Positions 23,607 to 36,484 are shown, counted from the first letter of the stretch. The stretch is DNA of 64,000 nucleotides from Stenogyne calaminthoides (GCA_037126765.1 JBBCBC010000001.1:36006804-36070803); one strand, 5' to 3'. Translations and numbers: made by a program. Notes: generated by a model from the sequence alone, not told the origin.

Positions 23607-26574
23607 ATGGCCACTCATGGACTTGGAAAGATCATGTGCAATTATCTTGGGGCGCAAACGAAGATTTTTGAGGATAAGTTCGTTCGGTTTGGAACCACCG
23701 AGGATTTACGAATCCATGGAGGTGGAACAAATTCGAAGAAGGTGGATCGAAACATATTGCTTCGCTCCATCGCAATCCATTGATGCGAAGATGAAGCACT
23801 TCAATTCTTCTGCGAAATTTGAGTGTGGATACTGAGAAAAAACCGAGGAGATTTAACCGATGTCGATAAATAATCGGAGAAGAAATCGATCGACAAATGC
23901 AGACATCACTGTCTGCTTCAGCTTGCTAAAGGGGCGAATCTCACCGCACACTCTGGGGAGAATGAGGATGAAGAAATCAGAAGAAGAGCTCTAAAGAGGC
24001 GGATAAACATCAGACAGCCGGATTCATCAGGCCAATGCTCAAAAGAAAGTACAGACTGCTGTTTGACATTCTATCAAGAACGATCATGGGAATCTCATTT
24101 AGCCCAGATGCTCTCACATCAGTCAAAATGTACAAAGATGGCAAAGAATAATTGATGGGGCTCGTAACATCAATAGCGCGCTTCCTCAAAGCCATCTTGC
24201 TCCAAGAACACGAAAAATTTGGAGTCAATGAATCCAGTGTGTCTTTTCGAAAAAGAGAGTCAAGCAATCTCAACAAGGTTGCGGTTATATTGAAAGACAA
24301 ACCGCCAAGTTACCGAATGGAATCGAGAATGGATCAAGTCCTACAATGCCTTCCTCTCATCAACTTCGATTATATATGGGCCACTGTGACGATGACAAGG
24401 AGCCCACTCCAACAAAAACCAAGAAAGGAAAGAGCAAAGAAGCCGCCTCATCCACACCAGTTGCTCCACGTAAAAAAAACGAAAACTGGTGAAGGCCCAG
24501 AGAAGAGGCCAAAGAAAGCAAAAGCAACCTACCCCGACTCTTTAGAAGATGAAGATGAGAAGAAGAAAAAAGCGCCCGAGCAGTCGTTGCGCCAACAAAG
24601 AAAATCAGACGGGCAAGCTTCTCAACCCGAGGCTCGCCAGAACGATCCGAGGTAGAAGCACAAGCCGATAAATCTACTTCTCCTCAACCTCAAGCCGATT
24701 CAACGCTTTCGGACTAAAAGGTGCCGAAAGCATGTCTCTATCGCTAGTTCACCGCCTTCATGAACCTCCGAGACAGATATTAATCGCCACTACAAAGAGA
24801 ACCACCGCAGGTCGAACCAATCGCATAACTTCCGCCGACTCAAGCACAACCGAAGCTTCCACAACTCATCCAACAGAACCGCCGGATAATTCTCAGTATC
24901 AGATCAACAAAGACCATCATGGAAAAATGGTCGACTAAGAATTGAACGAGAGATTGATGAGAGATATCATCCAAACCGGTCGCCCATCCTGTTTATCGAG
25001 AAGAAGTCATGGAGATCCTCACCGAGAGATCTCAGATTAAAAGCTTCTCGGATCTTATCTTACTTGTTGAACAGATGGGTGGCGCGGATGAGTTCGTAGA
25101 TTTTGACTTCGATATGAGGAAGTCTCGCCAAAGTGGGATCACCGGTGAGCTCATATCGATAAAACTGCGGAATGCTCGATCAACAGGAAGTTGGAATTGC
25201 TCAAGAAGAGAAGTCGGAGATCGCCAAGAAGCTCCGAAATATTAAATGGTGAATGCCGAGGCGCTGGATGAAAGTGGAACTGGTCTTTGCGGTTCACGAC
25301 CAACCACTGGAGGCTCAAACAACCAACCCGATCAAGTGATGGATCCAATTCCTACATCTCAAATCACATTCGATCAACTTCAGAGATCGGATCTTGTCTC
25401 AAAGATCTCCCGAAAGAAGAGATTGAGGAGTGTTAATCGATCGAGAGACAAATCGGTCTCAAACAAATCGAAGCAATCGAGATCGGTTCTCCCAATCTAT
25501 GACCACCATATTCTGCTGAGCTTACAAAATCGTTGATGACAAGTTGAAAACGGTGGATCAAAATCAATCTTCTTTTCGACGCTCCATCGAGAAAAGGCTC
25601 GAGTTATCGAAGAGAAATTTGACAAAATGATTTGGACACTCTCGCTACAATGGAAAGCGCCAAGAAAGAACCGACATAACTGCTCGAACCGACAAACTCA
25701 ATCTTCGTGTTTATCTCGCTAATGATCTAAATCAGCATTGTCGGTCAACTTTGGGTCTCGACTTCCCACCTCAACGCGCTTTTTGATCAAACCAAAAGGG
25801 GAAGGATCGAGAAACCAAGTGACACATCGAAGACAAGGCCCATGGACAAAGCTCAATTGCAAGAAAGGTCGCTGCTGGTCTTTGGAACATCAAAATCTGG
25901 ACCATTTACTCGGACCGGAAAGTCACCGGAAGCCTGACTAGTCCGGATCTGGTGATAAGGAGCTAAATTTGTTGTCAAAAAGCGGAATGGTGAAGAAGAA
26001 AGAGCGACGAAAAACGGGCACAAGCGGAAGGGTTGAAGCGAAGTTCAAATCAAGGGCTAAGAAAGGATTAATGGAAAATCGCACGGAACCTCGGTTGCCA
26101 AAAAGAGTCGGCGAGATCATACCAAAAAATGCCGCATTACACGCTAAGAGGTTTGAGGAATGGAATAAGATCGAAGTGAATGGCTTCTAGATGCCTTTGT
26201 CCTTGATCTTGTTCCAAAAGAAGAATCACCCGATGATGAGTTCCTCAACTGGTTCTGAGAATAAATATCCGGACTTTCTAAAGTATCACGGAAAATGAGG
26301 CCAAGCTTATAAATGTAAAGATATCTCGCCAAGAGTATGATCTGTTAAATATACTCAAAAGAAGATGGATGGCTCATTTGACAGATGGCATTTGAGAGAT
26401 TCTACTTTGACATCTTGAGCAAATCACAGATAACTGATCAAGTGCAGACAACTGATGTCAAATGGAAACTCTATCAGATTTTCAACATTCCACAAGACCA
26501 AAGAGAAATGCTAGAAGGATACAAGCCCAAAGGTGAAGATTCGAGAGAAGGCGTCAGGGATCGTGACTTTTAAA
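23607..26574 (+). pseudogene. SIRE-1 env-like third ORF
   Basis: The ATG at 23607 (MATHGLGKIMCNYLGAQ, then FEDKFVRFGTTEDLR) corresponds to the SIRE-2 ORF start (KKICNFASMKKDIIDEKFVVF). Further matching pieces are LKRKYRLLFDILSRTIMGIS at about 24035-24095, a Lys/Pro-rich stretch at 24400-24650, and the C-terminal FERFYFDIL and KLYQIFNIPQDQ at 26388-26500. The frame is broken many times. No signal peptide or membrane segment is visible, so 'env-like' describes position only. Flanked downstream by the PPT at 26731. Confidence 0.72.
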
Positions 26575-26730
26575 TTCAAAACTTTTACGATGTAACATGT
26601 AATCATCATATCTAATGGAAAGTTTATTTTTACGATCCCAAGACAAAATCTCTTTGTCTTACGATTACTTGCTCTTTAAACGTTTCTATACTTATCAACT
26701 GTTTGGTTTCTCAAGTGTTTTGGTTTCATC

Positions 26731-26742
26731 AAAAGGGGAAAT
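26731..26742 (+). other. Polypurine tract of SIRE-1
   Basis: AAAAGGGGAAAT directly before the 3' LTR. SIRE-2 has the equivalent AAAAAGGGGGAAAT on the minus strand at 42150-42165. Confidence 0.88.
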
Positions 26743-28306
26743 TGTTGGGAAATTTATAGTTTTGATGAAAGTTCCAAAAACACATGTAATAAGGACCGGT
26801 CGGAATTGTTAGGTCGACCGATGTTTACATTCTTGCTATAGGAGACCCGGTTGATAATGATTGTATAGAAAAACCGATGTAATAGATAGGTCACATATTG
26901 AGGGAACTCAATATGTAAAGGTCGATCTGAAGAATCGGAAGAAAGTTCGATATCAAAATGAAAGCGTAACGCTAAACCGAGCGGAAGATCGGATCGAATC
27001 GATCTAGTCGGATAACTTCGGGAAGTCATGAAGCTCAAACCTCTATACTAGAAGATCGGATGACTTCGGAAGATAAGACCGGAAGACCTACATCGGTAGG
27101 AGTCACCCGGTTGAAGCTAAGTCAACAGCGCCGAAAAACTTCATCGGTGGGATCGATTTGGTGATCGAGATCAACTCATAAGATGGCCCGATGTTTCATC
27201 TTATCATACGTCTGCGATCCGAACAAGATGAATACCAACCTTAGTTGGAGGAACAACATCGCAAAGCAAGGCTTTTCATCCAATAAGGAAGAAACACGTA
27301 TGAGCAGAGGCGATACTCGCGGGATTCGATGTTGCTCTCTCAAAGCAATTTATAAACTTTCGGCCATGCCGTTCACGAAGACGCCACATCAAGCACGCAA
27401 CTCTACCTAAAATAGCACGAGATTCAAATTGCTCTCCAACGGCTCTTTGATCTCAAGGTCTATAAATATGGGATCACACGCCCAGTGAAACACGGAAATG
27501 CTTGGACAAACAACATAATCAAGAAGCTCAAACTATAGTCGATTTCCATACGCGAAGAACACAACTACAAGCTTATTTTATATTGTGTTCATCCCATAAG
27601 TTCTTAGCAAGAAATCTTTTCATCTAGCTATCGAGAACGCTTATACTGTGAGGAAAGATTTCATAGTTGGAACCTCAACAATCTTACCCAAACCCCCAAG
27701 TTAGGATAAGTTGTTTAGCAAGATTCGATCCAGGGTTTCTAAGATTGATTTAAGGATCGGTTGAGTGAGAACTCTTAAAACATCTGTTGGTGTACTGTGT
27801 TGGACTAACACACTAATCTAAGTCCAGTCGGTTAAGTCGGTTAAGTTGGTGCCCCTTGTGAAAGGGAAGAGTGGACGTAGGATTTGGTTTGTCCGAACAT
27901 TTATAAATCTTATGTGCCTTTCTTTGCTTTGATTAATTTGCTCTCACATCGCACAATCTTAAAGCGCATACATATTCTAAGTTAAGATCAGATTGCACCA
28001 AGCATCTGATCTGATCGGACCTGATATTTCTGTCATCTGTTTAAAAAGATAAAACTTGGAATCTGATTTATACAAACTGGTTTTTCACGGGTAAAACTTA
28101 AGCTTCCGCACACATCAGTTAATCGATAGTTCTGAACCGATCGCTTTTACGGCGTTGAATAAGTTGGTTATCAGACCCGTGATTCACTCGCCTCTGATCG
28201 GGCTATCCGCCAAGACACCGATCCAATTTTAAAAGTTTTTTTTTTTAAGTCTATTCACCCCTCCCCTCTAGACTTCTGCCCTCACATAACCCGTTCGGGA
28301 CCTACA
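26743..28306 (+). repeat. 3' LTR of SIRE-1
   Basis: 1564 bp from TGTTGGGA to CCTACA. Followed by the right GGAAG duplication at 28307-28311. Its TATA box is at 27460-27468. It differs from the 5' LTR largely by CAG/CTG against CG changes, in both directions. Confidence 0.92.
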
Positions 28307-28311
28307 GGAAG

Positions 28312-29960
28312 TTAATCCCTTTTGCTGGAAGATTCATGGCCATGAGTTTTCCTATCCTCTCATGGTCTTGGAGAATGTTGGTTGTGAACTTATTTTTGGT
28401 GGGAATTGGCTTAAATCTTGCACTCCTATTGAGCTTGATTATAATTTAATGACTTTTATTGTCACTATTTTGGGGAAGAAAATCAAGTTGCAGGCTCTCA
28501 CTTCTACAACTGACTGCAATCTAATTTCAGATGTTAATGTATTCACTATGTGTCATGGTTCATTGTTGACAAGGGAGGATGAATTGTTTATGATTTTTCC
28601 TTCTTTCTATTCTATGGGTGAAGATGTTGATCCTGACTTGTCTCAGCTACTGACAAGTTTCCAGGATATTTTTGAGGAGCCTTCTGAGTTACCACCTGAG
28701 AGGGGAGTGGACCATCAGATTATTCTCAAGTCTGGGAGTCTACCTAAACAGCAATATCCTTACAGGACCTCTCATACTCATAAGGAAGAGATTGAGAAAA
28801 TTATTAAGGAGCTTTAACATTCTGAGATGATCCAGATAGCAAAAGTCCCTTTGTTTCTCCTGTCATTTTAGTAAAAAAGAAGGATTCTACATAGAGAATG
28901 TGTGTGGACTATAGATATTTGAATGATCTCACCATTAAACAAAATTATCCTATCCCAATTATTGATGAGTTGGATGAACTCCAAAGTGCTAAATTCTTTT
29001 CCAAAGTGGATCTCAGATCTGGTTATTTTCAGATTCTGATGACACCTAAACACATATATCTCACAACATTCAGAACTCGCCATGGTCACTATGAGTTTCT
29101 GGTCATGCCATTTTATGTAATGCTCCTGCCACTTTCAATCATTGATGAATTAGGTATTTGGAGATTATTTGAGGAAATTTGTTCTTGTGTTTTTTGATGA
29201 CATACTTATCTATAGTCCTACTTGGGAGGACAATCTCACTCACTTGGAGACTCTTCTTTCCCTCTTAAGGACTCATAAATTGTTTGCCAAGAAGAGTAAG
29301 TGTCATTTTGGTCAAAGGGAGATTAAATATTTAGGGCATATCATCTCCCATGAAGGGGCTGCTACTTATCCCTCTAAGATTTTTGGAATGGTGCAGTGGC
29401 CTTTACCAAAAACTCTCAATCAATTGAGGAGGTTTTTGGGCCTTACATGTTACTACAGGAAATTCATTAAGGGTTATGGTCTATTGAGCCAATCACTTAC
29501 TAATCTATTGAGGAAGGACAATTTTCATTGGTCCCCAGAGGCTGATTTGGCTTTTTATACATTGAAAGAGGCCATGGTGATTGCTCCTGTTCTAACTCTT
29601 CCAGATTTCACTAAACAATTTGTTGTTGATACTGATGCTAGTGGAAAGGGGATTGGGGCAGTACTAATGCAAGAAGGCAGGCCTATTGGTTTTATGAGTA
29701 AAGCTCTTTGTCCTAGGAATCAATCATTGTCAGTTTATGAGAGGAAGTTTTTGGTTGTGCAGAAGTGGAGGCACTATTTGCAGGGTCAACAATTTGTTAT
29801 CCAGACTGATGAACAGTCTCTCAAACACTTATTGGATCAAAAAGTGGTTTCTCCTATGCAACAAAGTGGATTTCTAAGCTATTAGGTTTAGACTATGTTA
29901 TTCAGTACAAGAAGGGTAAGGACAATGGGTTGCTGATGCCCTTTCTAGAAAGGATGGTCT
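28312..29960 (+). pseudogene. Gypsy protease end, RT and RNase H
   Basis: The ORF at 28362-28817 carries the protease C-terminal part (MVLENVGCELIFGGNWL) and linker (LPPERGVDHQIIL, QQYPYRTSHTHKEEIEKII). RT follows in other frames: CVDYRYLNDLTIKQNYPIP and FSKVDLRSGYFQI (28898-29040), then VFFDDILIYS at 29187-29215 as the catalytic motif. RNase H (VVDTDASGKGIGAVLMQ, about 29622-29672) follows in the same frame as FFDDILIYS. This frame (29169-29885) is 238 codons long. Breaks near 28815, 28880, 29115 and 29885 show a decayed copy. Confidence 0.9.
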
Positions 29961-30015
29961 CACTTCTCAATGCATTGATATATCTACTATTACACCTACT
30001 TGAGTTAAGTAGATT

Positions 30016-31454
30016 GTGGAGAGTTATATTGATGATGCTTTCATTAGTCTACTTGTTTCTGCTAAGAGTTCTAATTATTCTTCTTATGCTGATTTTTGTC
30101 TTATTGGGGGCATTTGGAGATATAAATCCAGAGTGGTGGTGGGCTCTGATCTTGGAGTTAGAGAGCTACTATTTCAGGAATTTCATCACTCAGCAATGGG
30201 TGGTCATTCTAGCTCTACTGATACTTACTACAGATTGCAGAAGTTATTTTTTTGGCCACACATGAAGAAGGATGTGGCTGAAATGGTGAAGAAATGTGAT
30301 GTTTGTGCTACTAACAAGGTGGATCATGGTCACTATCCTGGTTTACTCCAGCCCCTTCCTATTCCTACACAAACATGGACACACATTTCTATGGATTTTA
30401 TTGAAGGGTTACGTAATTCATGGGGAAAGAGTGTTATTTGGGTTGTGGTTGATAGGTTTGCTAAGTACTCTCACTTCATTGCTCTTTCTAATCCCTATAT
30501 TGCCCAGATAATTGCTAAGTCTTTTTTGGATGTTATTTTTAAGTTACACGGTTTACCAGTTAGCATTATTAGTGATAGGGACAAGGTTTTCACAAGCTCT
30601 CTTTGGAAGGAATTGTTCAAGTTAATGGGTACCAAGCTTTGTATGAGTTCTGCTTACCATCCACATATTGATGGTCAAACTGAAAGACTCAATCAGTTTT
30701 TGGAATAGTATCTCAGATGTATGGTCCATGGCAATCCCAAACAGTAGCTCAAGTGGTTACCTCTTGTTGAGTATTGGTACAATACTAACTATCATACCAG
30801 CCTCAAAATGACCCATTTTCAAGTTCTATATGGTTATCTACCTCCTACCCTCAGTTTAAGTCCCTATTTGGATACTTCTAACTCAAGTGCAGGATCTATT
30901 ACTACATCACCAACAACTTACTGAACAGGTTAAGGCTAACCTACACATTGCCCAGAATAGAATGAAGTTCTTTGCAGATTTACATCGGCAATAACGTTCA
31001 TTTCAAGTGGGAGATATGGTTTTTCTAAAACTTCAACCTTTCAGGCGAAACTCGGTTCACCTGAGAAGGAATTTGAAGCTCTCTTCTAAATACTTTGGGC
31101 CGTATAAAATTTTAGAAAAAATTGGGAAAGTTGCTTATCGTTTAGATATACCACAAGGATCTAATATCCACCTAGTTTTCCATGTTTCATTACTAAAAAA
31201 AAAAAGATAGAGAGCGCTCATATACCTACTTCGGTTCTTCCTCCTGTCAACGCCTCCGGCGAATTCCTGGTTCAACCTCTTCACGTCTTAGATCGCCGCC
31301 TCGCCCTGACCAAACACGGAAAACAAGAACAGGTTAGGGTTGACTAGGTACATATTGAGTGGGGATTGGAATCTTAGGAAGATACTTCCTTTATTAGTCG
31401 TCACTTTCCTTCCATTTATCCTTGGGGACAAGGATCTTTCGTTCCGGGGAGTAT
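30016..31454 (+). pseudogene. Gypsy integrase and degenerate chromodomain
   Basis: The ORF 30016-30708 has the HHCC zinc finger (FHHSAMGGHSS to CDVCATNK) and the catalytic core with Asp in SMDFIEGL, Asp in ISDRDKVFTS and Glu in DGQTERLN, so the D,D,E triad is preserved. After a TAG at 30706 the C-terminal domain continues at 31007-31210 (GDMVFLKLQPFRRNSV, KYFGPYKILEKIGKVAYRL, FHVSLLKK). A further degraded tail to about 31450 (VHIEWGLES, FPSIYPWGQGSF) resembles a chromodomain-like end of chromoviruses, hence the lineage call. Stops are present throughout the tail. Confidence 0.87.
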
Positions 31455-31979
31455 TGTCACGGTACCAATTAGATTGTATTCAGATGAGAAGTTGCAGAAC
31501 CAAGCTTTTGAGATTTTCAATGATGAAGAGAAAGAAATGGAGAAGAAGAGTCAAGACGGGGTTTGTAAGGGGAAAGTACAACTCGTTCCGAAGGAGTACA
31601 AGGACACACGTGGCGTGAATCAGACCATGGAAATAAATAGATGGATTAAATCTCATCCGTTCATTAATGAAGTTGATTATCTAATCCTTTTTTATTTTTT
31701 CTTTACTTTTACTCCGAAATTATGGCTTAATTATGTTTGAGCCCCTTAGTTTTCGTATTTGTTACTTTTGGACTGTGGTCCCTCCTGTGGTACATATGGG
31801 GGAATTCTTGTGCTGAATGAATTATGGAAGTATATTCTAACCAATTTCTCTCTCCTAAATTCTATCTTCCACCCTTTTCTCCTCTCAATTTCCTTCTTCT
31901 TCGTTATTGTTTATCAATTATATCCAGAAAATATACAAAAAATGGGGTTACAATTTTGGTTACAGCCCAGATTGTAACA
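31455..31979 (+). repeat. Candidate 3' LTR of the Gypsy element
   Basis: After the purine-rich CCGGGGAGTAT the sequence starts TGTCACGG at 31455. A plausible end is TTGTAACA at 31979, giving imperfect TGTCAC/GTAACA terminal repeats and about 525 bp. The partner LTR is not in the window, so the ends are inferred only from motifs and position after pol. Confidence 0.4.
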
Positions 31980-32962
31980 AAATCCAGATCCATTTTCATC
32001 TTCTTCCACCATTTTATTCAAGAAACATCCAAACCCAAACACAACAAACTCAAAAATAGAAAAAAATCCAAAAATCAAACAGAAAAACAAAAATTTGAAC
32101 CATAAAATAGATCTGCCACTTTGAAAAAAAAAATCCAAAAATAAAAAAAGCAGTCAGGCCATACACCACGACTCCTTCTTTTCACATTCCACAATTATCT
32201 TCGTAACTATTAATCAAATCAGAAAATAATTAAAGTAAAAAACTACGTTAAAAAAAATTTCAATTAGCAAACTCGGGTCAACAATGTACTCTACTGCTAT
32301 TCGCGTTCCACAATTACCATAGCAATAAAAAGCAGAAAAGAAGTAATCGCGAAAACCAAGTAAAAGCAAAGAAATTGGTGATGGATTGAGACCATAAATT
32401 TAAATCAAAACCGGTCGAGTTCATCATCGCCACTTTCCGATGGAGTAGCACAAAAATAGATTCGTAGCCACATTCGAGCATCGGCGCCGCCGCCACCACC
32501 AAATCGAAATAGATCCGCCCCCATTGCCACAAAACGTCGCACCACCACCATTGTCGAAAGACGAGAGAAGACAGTCTGATGATGCAGCAGTGCGCGTTTG
32601 ATGTTACATGCGTCCGGCGATGGAAGACGAGAAAAGACATTCAGCGTCGACGGCGGTGTTCTTCAACAGCAACGATCTGGGTTTTTTTGTTTGAGGGTGG
32701 GATTTTCAACAACAATCTGGTGGGTGGCGGCGGCGGGATTTGAGAATCACAACAATCTGAAAAAAAAATTTGGGTGGGTAGGGTGGGGGATTTGGAGTTT
32801 GGGTTCTGCAGGTCCGCGGTGTGAATTTGAGATTTGAGTTTTTAGGAGCTGGGGGTGGGTAAGAGCTGAAGAAATAGGAGGAGAGGGTATATTGGATATT
32901 TTATTCCATATTTTGCACCTAATAGTGATGCCATATGTTTTTGGGACCTATTAATAATAGTG
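31980..32962. other. Unassigned region between Gypsy and LTR pair
   Basis: A-rich low-complexity DNA (31980-32300), then a mixed stretch with GCC/CCA repeats around 32480-32560 and G-rich runs near 32690-32870. Open frames of about 100 codons on both strands look compositional. No gene or transposon end is supported. Confidence 0.4.
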
Positions 32963-34603
32963 TGATGGTTCCGAAAAATCCGATTTAAAACTCGTAAAAT
33001 CTCAATGGGAGGTGACTTAAATTTTTTTTCGAATGTGTTATGCAGATTTTCAAAAAAGATATGTATTGAGTTAATATGAAAACAAATAAAATAACACGTA
33101 TTTTTTATAGTGGTTCGAGATAACTCGCCCTACATCCACTCTTCCTTCATGGGACACCAACTTAACCAATGAGATGTTTCTGGGGAGTTCTCACTCAAAG
33201 CGAGACTTATCACCCTCTTGGGATCGCCTACTCTCCCTTTCGGGATTGCTTAGATGTTCTGGGGTTCTCACTCAAAGCGGGACTTATCACCCTCTAAAGA
33301 TCGCCTACCCTCCCTTTCGGGATTGCTAGATGTTTGTTCGAAGTTCACACTCACCTACAAACTTAACCGACCGATTTGGGTAAGGTTTGTTTGGTTTCCA
33401 ACTAGGTTGAGATTTTTACTTACATTTTTGTTTAGCGCCAATCTTGGGATGAAAAATCTCTAAGAAACTAGGATATAGCATTTTGTGCTTAGATCTAGGG
33501 TAGAACACTTTTGAATATATGTGTGTATTTCTTGCTCGTGTTCTATGAATGGAGTTGCTTGAATATTTGACTTTAATTTCACTTTGCAGATCCTCCATTA
33601 TCTTCTTTTGAAGATAGTCTGAATGTATTTATAGTGTGGATTTAAATATTCAGGTTGGAAAGTAATATTGATTCATACTAATAACTTCCAAACTTTTCTT
33701 TGTCCTTTTACACTTTTCCTTGCGAACTTTATGTCACATCAATATGTGTGTTGTTTTCTTATTGACCAAATTTAACTTTTGTGTAATACAATGGATCGTC
33801 ATTTCGTCGATTCTTGTTCATCTCTTGATTAATTGCGCCGATGCGGTATGCAAATTCGTCTGCAAATTGTCTGCTGATTTACGGTCTCATCGATCGATCG
33901 ACAATCGGATCGATCGACATCATCGGTCGGAAGACGTCGGTCGAAGATCAGTCACCAGATCCGTCAATAAACATCGGTCATAACAGACTTTCGTCAACAA
34001 TATCGGTCAATTGCATCTTGTCGCCGACATCGGTCATTGCATCGGTCGGTTGCATCACGGTCCCGGCCAGATGTCAGTCCGGTACTTTTGGTCGACCAAT
34101 ATCTGGTCATTTGCATCTGGTCCGATGACAATCGGTCCAATTACCGTGATGCGGTGCATCCCCGGTCAGTGACCATCGGGTCGGTACCTGGTCGATAACA
34201 TCAAGTCGGTTGCATCTGGTAAAGAACATCGGGTCGGTTACTTTTGGTCGGTGATATCAGATCATTTTCCAGATCATCGACAACCGCATCAAGATCATCA
34301 ATCCTTCAAGATGTGATTTCTTTGCATCGATCAAGATTCATCAATATTCTTCTTCAAAAATCAACATGTTTCTTCTTGTTCAAATTTCATCGGTTTACTC
34401 GAGAACTCATCCTACTCATTTGATCTCGATCGGCCCTCGCAAATTGACCTAAATCGATCGATCTCGATCATCTTAAATCGATTTCGTGAGTTCCCCTCAA
34501 TTTGTTCTCTCGTTCCCCCTCAACTTGTTATTTGTAGATTATCTTAAATAACACAAGTTGATAATGTTTTTAGCATAATTAATCAAAACTAAAATATCCA
34601 ACA
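32963..34603 (-). repeat. 3' LTR of deleted element
   Basis: 1641 bp from TGATGG to CCAACA. Minus-strand TATA at 33625-33634. Contains about two copies of an 80-bp unit (TTCTCACTCAAAGCGGGACTT type) at 33186-33336. The part at 33840-34480 is rich in TCGATCG/CGGTC where the partner LTR reads CAGATC/CAGTC. Confidence 0.85.
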
Positions 34604-34854
34604 ATTTCCTTTTTTTGATAATGATGCCAAAACTAACTAACAATAAAAATATACGAGAAAAAAACAGTGTTAGTTAAACAAGTGAAATAATGAAGAACAT
34701 TGTTTTCATTTTAAAAATGAGAAGATGATTGTCAACCTCCATGAATTTTATAAAATTTATGCATTTTAAACTAAATGGGTTTTAATAAAAAAGATCAGTT
34801 CAGGTGTTCACATTAAAATCTAGTGAACTTTTGAACCCCTGCTCTGATACCAAT

Positions 34855-36484
34855 TGATGGTCCCGAAAAACCCGATTTAAAACTCGTAAAATCTCAATGG
34901 GAGGTGACTTAAAAATTTTTCCGAATGTGTTATGAAGATTTGCTAAAGTATGTATGGTAGTTAATATAAAAGCAAATAAGAACACACATATTTTTATAGT
35001 GGTTCGGACAACTCGTCCTACATCCGCTCTTCCCTTCATGGGGCACCAACTTAACCAACAGATGTTTACCGAGTTCTCACTCAAATGGGACTTATCACCC
35101 TCACATGGGATCGCTACCCTCCTTTCGGGATTGCTTAGATGTTTACTGGAGTTCTCACTCAAACGAGACTTATCACCCTCTAAGGGATCGCCTACCCTCC
35201 CTTTCGGGATTGCTAGATGTTTACTGGAGTTCACACTCACCTACAAACTTAACCGGTGATTTGGGTAAGGTTTGTTTGGTTTCCAACTAGGTTGAGATTT
35301 TCCCTTACATTTGTTTAGCCTCAATGCTAAGGATGGGAAAATCTCTCTAAGCTAGGATATAGCATTTGTGCTTAGATCTAGGGTAGAACACTTTTGAATA
35401 TATGTGTGTATTTCTTGCTCGTGTTCTATGAATGGAGTTGCTTGAATATTTGACTTTAATTTCACTTTGCAGATCCTCCATTATATTCTTTTTGAAGATA
35501 GTGCAATGTATTTATAGTGTGGATTTAAATATTAGATTTGGAAAGTAATATTCAAATCCATACTAATAACTTTCAGATTTTTCTTTGTCCTTTTGTACTT
35601 TTCCTTGCGAACTTTTATGTCACATCAATATGTGTGTTGTCTTCTTATTGGCCAAATTTTGCTTTTGTGTGTCTAACGGATTTGATAAGCTCGTCGACAT
35701 TTGTTCATCTCTTCGATTACGGTAGCTGATCGGTATGCAGATTTCAGTCTGCAGAAATCTGGTCTGTAGAAACTGGTTCAGACAAGACAAAGCAGATCAG
35801 ATCAAAGACAACATCAGTCAAGCAAAGATCTGGTCAATCAGATTCCGTCAACTCAGATCCGTCACAAGATCGTGTCACCAGATCTCGTCAAGAAGATCGT
35901 GTCAATCAGACCGGTCAAGAACATTCAGTCACCAGATCCGTCGCTAAGACGTCAATCGCATCGTCACCAGATTCGTCGTAAGAAGATCGTGTCACCGCGA
36001 CCGGTCAAGAACATCAGTCACCGTGATCCGTCAAGAAGATCAGTCAATCAGATCCGTCACCAGATCCGTCAAGAAGATCAGTCACCAGATCCGTCAAGAA
36101 AGACGTCACCAAGACTGGGTCAAGAATATCAAGTCACCGCATCTTGTCACCAGATCAGTCACCAGACTCGTCAATAAAGATTTCACCGTCACCAGATCAA
36201 GAAATCAGATCAAAGATCAGACGATCACGATCAAGATCAGACAAGACTTCTTCTTCAAAAATTAGCATGTTTCTTCTTGTTCAGCTCATCAGTTTACTCA
36301 TAACTCATCCTACTCATTTGATCTCGATCAGCCTCGTCTGATCTCGATCATCTTCGTCTGATTTCGTGAGTTCCCCCTCAATTTGTTCTCTCGTTCCCCA
36401 TCAACTTGTTATTTGTAGATTATCTTAAATAACACAAGTTGATAATGTTTTGGCATAATTAATCAAAACTAAAATATCCCAACA
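34855..36484 (-). repeat. 5' LTR of deleted element
   Basis: 1630 bp, collinear with the left LTR. Minus-strand TATA (CTATAAATAC) at 35508-35517. The 80-bp tandem unit occurs at about 35070-35235. At 35730-36260 it has dense CAGATC/GTCACCAGATCCGTC-type short repeats. Confidence 0.85.

Larger units (their letters stand above)
13777..28306 (+). mobile_element. SIRE-1: Sirevirus-like Copia element, 14.5 kb
   Basis: A plus-strand element with LTRs 13777-15325 and 26743-28306, Met-tRNA PBS, large gag, pol in Copia order, an antisense ORF, an env-like third ORF, and a PPT. Very large size, a gag with a coiled coil and an extra ORF between pol and the 3' LTR are Sirevirus (SIRE lineage) traits. It has the same structure as SIRE-2 at 40408-55693. 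Reading frames break about every 100-300 bp. Many differences from SIRE-2, and between its own LTRs, are CAG/CTG against CG, CCG or CGG, so part of the decay may be sequence error. Confidence 0.92.
13266..31979 (+). mobile_element. Ty3/Gypsy chromovirus-like element, split by SIRE-1
   Basis: Coding pieces in Gypsy order (gag, protease, RT, RNase H, integrase, degenerate chromodomain) run on the plus strand at 13266-13776 and 28312-31455. The protease reading is interrupted exactly at the GGAAG target duplication of SIRE-1. The 5' part of gag and the 5' LTR are missing; 13055-13265 has no recognisable gag, so the element was already truncated there or invaded by Copia B. Domain order RT before integrase separates it from Copia. 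The copy is dead: at least four frame changes and several stops. Confidence 0.88.
32963..36484 (-). mobile_element. Internally deleted LTR retrotransposon, minus strand
   Basis: Two LTRs, 32963-34603 and 34855-36484, flank only 251 bp. That short interior still has a PBS (34841-34852, minus TGGTATCAGAGC) next to the right LTR and a PPT (34604-34617, minus AAAAAAAGGAAAT) next to the left one, but no coding sequence. It is a non-autonomous derivative that could in principle be mobilised in trans. The LTRs share the block around TAGTGGTTCG, ACCAACTTAACCAA and GTTCTCACTCAA with the SIRE LTRs, so it is a relative. No clear target duplication: TAGTG on the left, GGTGT on the right. Confidence 0.85.

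Noticed and set aside
32314..32640. 108-codon minus-strand frame
   Set aside because: Aromatic and Val-rich product of biased sequence without homology or gene signals.
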